A DNA stretch of 11,159 nucleotides from an uncultured Ruminococcus sp. (GTDB lineage Bacteria > Bacillota > Clostridia > Oscillospirales > Acutalibacteraceae). This document shows, piece by piece, positions 1 through 4,844 of this stretch. Location of the stretch: assembly GCA_902767175.1 (NCBI GenBank), contig CACXGH010000082.1, forward strand, positions 1 to 11,159. Direction: 5' to 3'. Every line of letters begins with the position of its first letter. The first letter of the stretch is position 1. Made by a program: the position numbers and the translations under genes. The notes beneath the pieces are model-generated. The model ran no database searches and was not told the DNA's origin. It saw nothing but the letters and a program-made list of their open reading frames with translations.

Positions 1-84
1 GTGTCCGGTGGACACCTCTGCCGAAGGCAGAAGCACCGACCGAGCCGGCAGGCGAGACTCGGGGGACATCGACGCTTGTTATAC
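1..84. repeat. Interspersed multi-hairpin repeat, copy 1 (partial at window edge)
   Basis: This segment is nearly identical to 8870-8952: I count three substitutions and one extra G over 84 bases. It contains successive inverted repeats: TGTCC/GGACA, CTGCC/GGCAG and CCGAG/CTCGG. Two of the substitutions (bases 9 and 49) fall in hairpin loops and leave the stems intact. Its 5' part lies outside the window. It sits inside the open frame of the CPBP-like gene. Confidence 0.75.
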
Positions 85-338
85 AGATCGTTTTTGCAGT
101 TTCAGTCGGCTTCATGCTTGTATTCATCTTTATACGCACAGGCAGCTTGATAGCCTGCATTGTTTTCCATGCTCTTAATAACTCTATGACAGCCATTACA
201 AACTCAAAATATCTTATAGATGCGGTTGACAGTGCAGAGACAGCACACATCATCTCTGCAGCTATAAGCATTGCCATTGCAGCAGCTTATACCGTATATA
301 TTATTAAGGCACTTCCCAAAAGAGAGCTTGCAGATTAA
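3..338 (+). CDS. CPBP-family intramembrane metalloprotease, C-terminal part (5' truncated by window)
   Basis: The reading frame is open from the window edge to a TAA at 336-338. From about base 84 the protein is hydrophobic: a helix beginning QIVFAVSVGF, the segment IRTGSLIACIVFHALNNS, then a last helix and a short basic tail (PKRELAD). The HALNN stretch (bases 168-182) fits the third conserved motif of CPBP (CAAX protease and bacteriocin-processing, Abi) membrane proteases, where His and Asn contribute to the active site. The earlier EExxR and FxxxH motifs would lie upstream and are not visible. Bases 1-84, in frame, are a copy of an interspersed repeat also found at 8870-8952, giving a hydrophilic Pro/Glu-rich peptide unlike the family, so the gene may be interrupted or carry an in-frame insertion. 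No substrate can be inferred. Family assignment is moderately sure; intactness is unknown. Confidence 0.55.
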   Translation, partial: VRWTPLPKAEAPTEPAGETRGTSTLVIQIVFAVSVGFMLVFIFIRTGSLIACIVFHALNNSMTAITNSKYLIDAVDSAETAHIISAAISIAIAAAYTVYIIKALPKRELAD

Positions 339-438
339 GGAAACGATAACAAATAGTCACACAGAATTCAGTTTTCAAACAAGCTTACATTTTAAGCAGA
401 TCCTCCCTTAAGCGGTGTACGGCGAACGGCAAGCTGAC

Positions 439-499
439 GATGACAGAGTGAGCGAATGAGAATGAAAGCGGAACCCGACAGCGGAAGCACTCCGCCGCG
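439..499. repeat. GC-rich repeat block B, copy 1
   Basis: It begins with ATGACAGAGTGAG and ends with CGACAGCGGAAGCACTCCGC. The same beginning and end, with a few changes, recur at 640-693. The final part forms a hairpin GCGGA/TCCGC with loop AGCAC. Its function is unknown; it resembles the short interspersed repeats common between genes in clostridial genomes. Confidence 0.5.
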
Positions 500-571
500 C
501 CCGATTCACGCTGTCAGAAATGTAAATCGGCAGTTAATTGACCGCACCGGGAGTTCGTTAATACAATAAAC

Positions 572-608
572 CCGCCCATAAGCGCACCGTGAGGGGCGTG
601 TTGGGCGG
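572..608. repeat. Long inverted repeat (hairpin)
   Basis: The outer arms CCGCCCA (572-578) and TGGGCGG (602-608) are perfectly complementary. The sequence between them can pair further (GCGCACC against GGGGCGT around a GTGA loop, with one mismatch and one wobble). No T-run follows on either strand, so it is not a standard terminator. Confidence 0.5.
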
Positions 609-637
609 ATAACCGCGGACACTGAATGTTTGGTTGG

Positions 638-720
638 TATGACAGAGCGAGTGTAACGAGCGTCGCCGCGAATCGACAGCGGAGGCACTCCGCCGCGAAT
701 TGACAGCGGAAGCACTCCGC
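638..720. repeat. GC-rich repeat block B, copy 2, with two 27-bp tandem units
   Basis: It starts TATGACAGAGCGAG, like block B copy 1. It then holds two tandem units of 27 bases, 664-690 and 691-717, identical at 25 of 27 positions and starting CGCCGCGAAT. Each unit, together with the first bases of the following sequence, forms a hairpin (GCGGAG-GCA-CTCCGC at 679-693; GCGGA-AGCAC-TCCGC at 706-720). Two units only, with no spacers. Confidence 0.65.
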
Positions 721-760
721 CGGTCACGCACCGACTGCTGTGCAAAAAATATTAAATTAC

Positions 761-790
761 TTGACAAAAACACGATAACCATTGTATAAT
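761..790 (+). promoter_or_regulatory. Promoter of the leuA T-box transcript
   Basis: TTGACA at 761-766 and TATAAT at 785-790 are perfect sigma-A type -35 and -10 boxes separated by 18 bases. The first T-box elements begin about 20 bases downstream, as expected for a leader starting near base 797. Confidence 0.85.
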
Positions 791-811
791 GATATAAGTA
801 AATCAATAAAC

Positions 812-1066
812 TAAAAGCTGTGAAGGAAACAAGATGCGTTCTTCTGTGCAAAGAGAACCGGCGGTTGGTGTAAGACGGTGACAGAATTCGTATGTATAGC
901 TCATTCCGGAGCTTTCTGTCTGATATTTAAGGCAGAACGGCAGGTACCGTTATATACCGGAGCCTTGTCTGAGGCTTGCTGAGAGATGCACTGCATCTGA
1001 AATTGGGTGGTACCGCGAGCATTATGCCCGTCCCATGTCATATTATATGACGGGACGGGCTTTTTG
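812..1066 (+). ncRNA. T-box leader RNA (tRNA-Leu responsive) of leuA
   Basis: The order of elements matches the T-box riboswitch class. The Stem I start contains GAAGGAAACAAG. The Stem I distal part has AGAGAACCGGCGG and GGTTGGTGTAAG. The probable specifier loop has CTC (900-902) followed by the usual GGAGC. Stem III is AGATGC/GCATCT (984-998). The T-box sequence GGGTGGTACCGCG (1005-1017) pairs with the tRNA acceptor end. It is followed by a terminator with a competing antiterminator fold. By family knowledge, uncharged tRNA pairs with the specifier and the bulge and prevents termination. CUC is a leucine codon, in agreement with leuA downstream. The class is nearly certain; the exact specifier position was placed by eye. 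Confidence 0.92.
1026..1065 (+). terminator. T-box regulatory terminator
   Basis: GCCCGTCCC (1026-1034) and GGGACGGGC (1052-1060) are perfectly complementary. An inner stem GTCATA/TATGAC continues the helix, and TTTTT follows at 1061-1065. The 5' arm lies just after the T-box sequence, so antiterminator and terminator are mutually exclusive. Confidence 0.93.
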
Positions 1067-1076
1067 ATTGAATTTC

Positions 1077-1083
1077 AAGGAGG
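1077..1083 (+). promoter_or_regulatory. Ribosome binding site deciding the leuA start
   Basis: AAGGAGG ends 8 bases before the ATG at 1092. The upstream in-frame TTG at 1068 lies next to the terminator T-run and before this site, so it is not the start. Confidence 0.9.
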
Positions 1084-1091
1084 TAATTACA

Positions 1092-2780
1092 ATGGAAAAA
1101 GGATATAAAAAATATGTCCCCTTTCAGCAGATCAAAATGAAAAACAGAGAATGGCCCGATAAGACTATTACAAAAGCGCCCGTATGGTGTTCGGTAGACC
1201 TTCGTGACGGTAATCAGGCTCTCGTTGATCCGATGAATCTTGAGCAGAAGTTAGAGTTCTTCCACGCACTCTGTGAAATGGGCTTCAAGGAGATAGAAAT
1301 AGGTTTCCCTTCTGCTTCCGAGACTGAATATGAGATATGCCGTGAGCTTATAGAGGGCGGTCATATTCCCGATGATGTAACAATTCAGGTGCTTGTTCAG
1401 GCAAGAGAACACCTCATCAGAAAAACCTTTGAGGCTGTCAAGGGTGCCAAAAATGTTATTGTGCATTTCTATAATTCAACCTCAACCTTACAGCGCAAGG
1501 TCGTTTTCCATAAGGATATGGAAGGCATAATAGACATTGCCGTAGAGGGCGCTAAACTCATAAAGCAGCTTATTGATGACTATGACGGAGATACCAATTT
1601 CCGTATAGAGTATTCACCAGAGAGCTTCTCAGGTACAGAGGTCGATAATTCCGTTCGTATCTGTCAGGCTGTTATGGACGTTTTCGAGCCTACTCCGGAA
1701 AACCCGATAATACTCAACCTTCCCAATACTGTCGAGATGTGTACCCCCAACACTTATGCAGACCAGATAGAATATTTCATAAAGCACCTCAGAAACAGAG
1801 AGTCGGCAATAATCAGCCTGCATCCGCATAATGACAGAGGAACGGGTGTTGCCTGTGCAGAGCTTGCACTTCTTGCAGGTGCAGACAGAATTGAAGGCAC
1901 ACTCTTTGGCAACGGTGAACGCACAGGAAACCTTGACATTGTCACTGTCGGTCTTAATATGTATACTCAGGGTGTTGATCCTGAACTTGACTTCAGCAAC
2001 CTTCCCAAGTACCGTGAGATATTTGAGAGATGCACGAACATGAAGATAGGCGAAAGACAGCCCTATGTCGGAGACCTTGTATTCACTGCATTCTCAGGCT
2101 CACATCAGGACGCTATCAACAAGGGTATCACCTATGCAAAGGAGCATAACAGCGACAAGTGGGAGATTCCATACCTGCCGATAGACCCTGCCGATGTCGG
2201 CAGACAGTATGAACCTATTATCCGCATAAACTCACAGTCGGGCAAGGGCGGAGCCGCATTCATTATGCAGAACGTATTCGGCTACGACCTGCCCAAGGCA
2301 ATGCACCCCGAATTCGGCGCACTTGTCAAGGCAGAGTGCGACAGACTCGGCAGAGAGCTTTCTCCTCAGGAGCTTATGGACGTATTCAACAGAAGCTATA
2401 TTGACATTGAGCAAAAGCTGTGGCTGGTAAAGCATATAATAACAAACTATGACCACGAAAGAGCAGTATTTACAGGAACAGTTCATCTTGTAAAGGAAAA
2501 CAGAGATGTAGAAATATCAGGTGAAGGCAACGGACCTATTGACGCATTCTTCAAGGCACTTAAGACAATAGGCGTTACAGGCTTTGACTTCCTGTCATAC
2601 AGTGAGGATTCCATTTCACACGGCTCTGATTCAAAGGCAATTTCCTATATTCAGCTCAGGACTCCCGACGGAAGAAAGATTTTCGGTGTTGGCATATCAC
2701 ACGGCATTTTCAAGGCTTCGGTAAGAGGCATACTCAGCGCTATCAACCGTTCGGGCGTGGAACTGAACTTTACAGCATAA
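1092..2780 (+). CDS. leuA: 2-isopropylmalate synthase, long form (LeuA2 type)
   Basis: This enzyme condenses acetyl-CoA with 2-ketoisovalerate to 2-isopropylmalate, the committed cytoplasmic step of leucine synthesis. The 562-residue length and the sequence fit the longer LeuA branch. The N-terminal TIM barrel of the DRE-TIM family has the catalytic motif SVDLRDGNQAL (about residues 34-44), the metal-binding HPHND (244-248) and GNGERTGN (273-280). A linker region includes GSHQD (336-340) and SGKGGAA. The C-terminal part from about residue 450 is the LeuA allosteric dimerisation domain, with GNGPIDA (479-485); it normally mediates leucine feedback inhibition. No frameshift or missing key residue is seen. 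The gene stands alone behind a Leu T-box, and no other leu genes follow because a terminator and convergent genes come next. Confidence 0.96.
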   Translation: MEKGYKKYVPFQQIKMKNREWPDKTITKAPVWCSVDLRDGNQALVDPMNLEQKLEFFHALCEMGFKEIEIGFPSASETEYEICRELIEGGHIPDDVTIQVLVQAREHLIRKTFEAVKGAKNVIVHFYNSTSTLQRKVVFHKDMEGIIDIAVEGAKLIKQLIDDYDGDTNFRIEYSPESFSGTEVDNSVRICQAVMDVFEPTPENPIILNLPNTVEMCTPNTYADQIEYFIKHLRNRESAIISLHPHNDRGTGVACAELALLAGADRIEGTLFGNGERTGNLDIVTVGLNMYTQGVDPELDFSNLPKYREIFERCTNMKIGERQPYVGDLVFTAFSGSHQDAINKGITYAKEHNSDKWEIPYLPIDPADVGRQYEPIIRINSQSGKGGAAFIMQNVFGYDLPKAMHPEFGALVKAECDRLGRELSPQELMDVFNRSYIDIEQKLWLVKHIITNYDHERAVFTGTVHLVKENRDVEISGEGNGPIDAFFKALKTIGVTGFDFLSYSEDSISHGSDSKAISYIQLRTPDGRKIFGVGISHGIFKASVRGILSAINRSGVELNFTA

Positions 2781-2810
2781 ACGATCATTTCGTATACTTT
2801 TTCAGACATT

Positions 2811-2857
2811 AAAAACAGAGTACAATCTCTTTTTGAAGGGGATTGTACTCTGTTTTT
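2811..2857. terminator. Bidirectional terminator between leuA and tsaD
   Basis: Arms 2811-2827 and 2841-2857 are a perfect 17-base inverted repeat around a 13-base loop. The plus strand ends in TTTTTCTTTT, and the minus strand ends in TTTTT from the A-run at 2811-2815. It can stop both the leuA transcript and the tsaD-side operon. Confidence 0.93.
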
Positions 2858-2865
2858 CTTTTATA

Positions 2866-3879
2866 TTACTCAATGCTCATTGTCGCACGGGCATTGAGAG
2901 AGGTATCCGCAGTATTGCCTGCAAGATACTCATAATATCCCTGTGCGCCTACCATTGCACCGTTGTCTCCGCAAAGGTGGAGCGGCGGATAATAACAGCT
3001 CCAGCCCCTTTTCTGACATTCTTCACTCACTCTTCTGCGCAAAAGCGAATTGGCAGAAACACCGCCTGCAAGCACAAGCTTTTTATAGCTTAAAGCCTCA
3101 GCGGCACTTATGAATTTCTCCGTCAGACTGTCTGTAACAGCCTTTCTGAATGATGCCGACAGATCTTTTACGGGCAGCGTTTCACCCTTTTGTGACGCAT
3201 TGTGAATGAGATTTATTATAGCCGTTTTAAGTCCGGAAAAGCTCATATCATACGGTGAGCCTTCGACCTTCGGATGTGGGAGTGCGAACGCATTCGGGTC
3301 GCCTTCTTCGGCGATCTTATCAAGATGTATCCCTCCCGGATACGGCATTCCCATAGTACGGGCTGCCTTATCAAATGCCTCCCCTGCCGCATCGTCACGG
3401 GTTTTTCCTATGACCTTCATCTCGGTATAGTCCTTCACCTCAACAATATGGCTGTGTCCTCCTGATACAACAAGACACAGAAACGGCGGCTCAAGCTCTG
3501 GATGAGCTATATAATTAGATGCAATATGTGAGCGCAGGTGATGAACAGGAATAAGCGGCAGTCCTGCCGACATTGAAAGTCCCTTTGCAAAATTCACCCC
3601 GACAAGCAGTGCTCCTATAAGTCCCGGAGCGTATGTAACGGCAATAGCATCAATATCCCCGAAGCCAAGACCTGCATCTTCAAGCGCCTTTCCGACAACT
3701 CCGTTTATCGCCTCACAATGCCGTCTTGAGGCTATTTCAGGTACAACTCCTCCGTACAGCTTATGTTCCTCTACCTGAGAAGCAACGACCGAGGAAAGTA
3801 CAATTCTTCCGTCCTCAACAACTGCAGCAGCAGTTTCATCACATGAGCTTTCTATTGAAAGTATCTTCATTTGCGGCAT
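2866..3879 (-). CDS. tsaD: tRNA N6-adenosine threonylcarbamoyltransferase TsaD
   Basis: TsaD (Kae1/Gcp family, ASKHA fold) transfers the threonylcarbamoyl group from threonylcarbamoyl-AMP to A37 of ANN-decoding tRNAs, acting with TsaB and TsaE. At 337 residues it has the usual length. Visible family motifs are KILSIESSCDETAAAVV near the N-terminus, HHLRSH (113-118) with the metal-binding HxxxH, VSGGHS (138-143), RDDAAGEAFDKAAR, YPGG, SFSGLKTA, GGVSANS (272-278) and CGDNGAM with the metal ligand Asp305. The HxxxH interior is LRS rather than the more usual I/L-E/A-G. I chose the ATG at 3879, which overlaps the rimI stop as TGATG and suggests coupled translation. The ATG at 3870, giving the classical MKIL start, is a real alternative. 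It is the last gene of the minus-strand cluster. Confidence 0.95.
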   Translation of the reverse strand: MPQMKILSIESSCDETAAAVVEDGRIVLSSVVASQVEEHKLYGGVVPEIASRRHCEAINGVVGKALEDAGLGFGDIDAIAVTYAPGLIGALLVGVNFAKGLSMSAGLPLIPVHHLRSHIASNYIAHPELEPPFLCLVVSGGHSHIVEVKDYTEMKVIGKTRDDAAGEAFDKAARTMGMPYPGGIHLDKIAEEGDPNAFALPHPKVEGSPYDMSFSGLKTAIINLIHNASQKGETLPVKDLSASFRKAVTDSLTEKFISAAEALSYKKLVLAGGVSANSLLRRRVSEECQKRGWSCYYPPLHLCGDNGAMVGAQGYYEYLAGNTADTSLNARATMSIE

Positions 3880-4340
3880 CAATCCTTCTTTGAAAAAATC
3901 TTTGTCATAATAAGGGCATTTTCACGGGGACGGCGGTAGAAATCTCTCCTCATTCCCATTTCCTCAAAGCCCAGCGATTTATACATAGCTATTGCAGGAT
4001 AATTAGACTCTCTCACTTCAAGAGAAATAAAATCCGTTCCCATTGCATCGGCAGTCAGGGACGCTATTTTAATAAGCGCCTTTCCCACTCCCTGCCGTCT
4101 GTATTCCGGATACACAGCTATATTGTTGATAAAACAACTGTCCTCAATGACATTGACTCCGATATAGCCAATCACCTTTTCGCCCTCAAGAGCAACAAAG
4201 AAGTATGCCGTTTTATTATCAAGCTCCTCCTCTAAGTTCTCATAGGTCCAAGGAGTAGAGAAGCACAACTCTTCAAGCTTTACTATTTCGGGTATATGCT
4301 CTCTTTCCATACGGGCAATTATCATATTAATCATTGTCAT
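3879..4340 (-). CDS. rimI: Ribosomal protein alanine N-acetyltransferase RimI
   Basis: This is a GNAT-fold acetyltransferase of 153 residues. RimI acetylates the N-terminal alanine of ribosomal protein S18 using acetyl-CoA. The acetyl-CoA pyrophosphate loop is RRQGVGKAL (residues 81-89). Residues matching the catalytic Glu and Tyr of characterised RimI enzymes are in SLEVRESN (Glu108) and AMYKSLGF (Tyr120), and the C-terminal pattern RRDFYRRPRENALIM is typical. The start overlaps the end of the phosphatase gene by 14 bases. An ATG six bases later (4334) sits at a better distance from the weak AAGGGTG ribosome binding site and may be the true start. rimI next to tsaD is a widely conserved pair in bacteria. 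In some clades RimI-like enzymes acetylate other proteins, so the substrate is inferred. Confidence 0.92.
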   Translation of the reverse strand: MTMINMIIARMEREHIPEIVKLEELCFSTPWTYENLEEELDNKTAYFFVALEGEKVIGYIGVNVIEDSCFINNIAVYPEYRRQGVGKALIKIASLTADAMGTDFISLEVRESNYPAIAMYKSLGFEEMGMRRDFYRRPRENALIMTKIFSKKD

Positions 4341-4791
4341 TCACCCTTAAAGTACCGTTATCTATCTTTTTCTTTATTATCCTGCAAAGCTCATCTATCG
4401 ACTCCTCAATGAATATCCTGCATTTTCTGTAAGTTGCGATATCAGAGCCGTACGGGTCCGGAACTCCTCCGCCGAGTATATATATTTTTTCCTTCGGAAC
4501 ACCGACAAGCATAAGAGTTTCAGCGTGCTGCTGTGTCATAACCACATAGATATTGGTTATATTAATGTCTCTTTCTCGCAGCGGTCTTGGCTTATGATGG
4601 CTGATATCTATTCCTATCTCATTACAGACAAGCTCCGCATTCTTTGAAACACCCGATTCATTGACAAACCCGAGCGCTGCACTGCTGAATATGCTGCTTA
4701 TACCATATTCTCTTGACTTCACCTCATAAATAGCCATAGCCATAGGACTTCGGCAGGTGTTTCCCGTACATATAAATAATACATGAAGCAT
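4327..4791 (-). CDS. Low-molecular-weight protein phosphatase, probable protein-arginine phosphatase (YwlE-like)
   Basis: At 154 residues this has the size of the LMW protein-tyrosine phosphatase family. The P-loop FICTGNTCRSP gives the CX5R signature with nucleophile Cys8 and Arg14, and the general acid is Asp112 in PDPYG. In Bacillus YwlE the Thr at the fifth position after the nucleophilic Cys minus one (CTGNTCR) was shown to select phosphoarginine, while tyrosine phosphatases have a bulkier residue there; this protein has Thr12. I infer that it removes phosphate from arginines on proteins. The start at 4791 lies 8 bases after AGGAG (4800-4804), whereas the upstream ATG at 4797 directly abuts that site. 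The gene follows polA after about 50 bases and its 3' end overlaps rimI. A tyrosine phosphatase remains possible. Confidence 0.85.
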   Translation of the reverse strand: MLHVLFICTGNTCRSPMAMAIYEVKSREYGISSIFSSAALGFVNESGVSKNAELVCNEIGIDISHHKPRPLRERDINITNIYVVMTQQHAETLMLVGVPKEKIYILGGGVPDPYGSDIATYRKCRIFIEESIDELCRIIKKKIDNGTLRVNDND

Positions 4792-4844
4792 GAACATCTC
4801 TCCTGTCTGATATAATCATCAATTATGCAGTCCTTGTTATGCTC

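Larger units (their letters stand above)
339..760. other. Gene-free interval with GC-rich repeats and hairpins
   Basis: I see no convincing gene here. The minus-strand open frames across the interval read through tandem repeats into low-complexity Arg/Ser peptides and lack a family signature. The interval has an AT-rich start (339-405), then two related GC-rich blocks (about 439-499 and 638-720) and a strong hairpin at 572-608. No clear terminator for the CPBP-like gene was found. Confidence 0.6.

Noticed and set aside
664..720. Possible CRISPR array from the repeated 27-base units
   Set aside because: There are only two units directly joined, with no spacers and no cas genes.
506..851. Two overlapping minus-strand open frames of 79 and 97 codons
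   Set aside because: They translate the tandem repeats and the leuA promoter into Arg/Ser-rich low-complexity peptides, with no ribosome binding site or family signature.
1068..1091. Upstream TTG start for leuA adding 8 residues
   Set aside because: It precedes the strong AAGGAGG site and overlaps the terminator tail; the ATG at 1092 is ideally placed.
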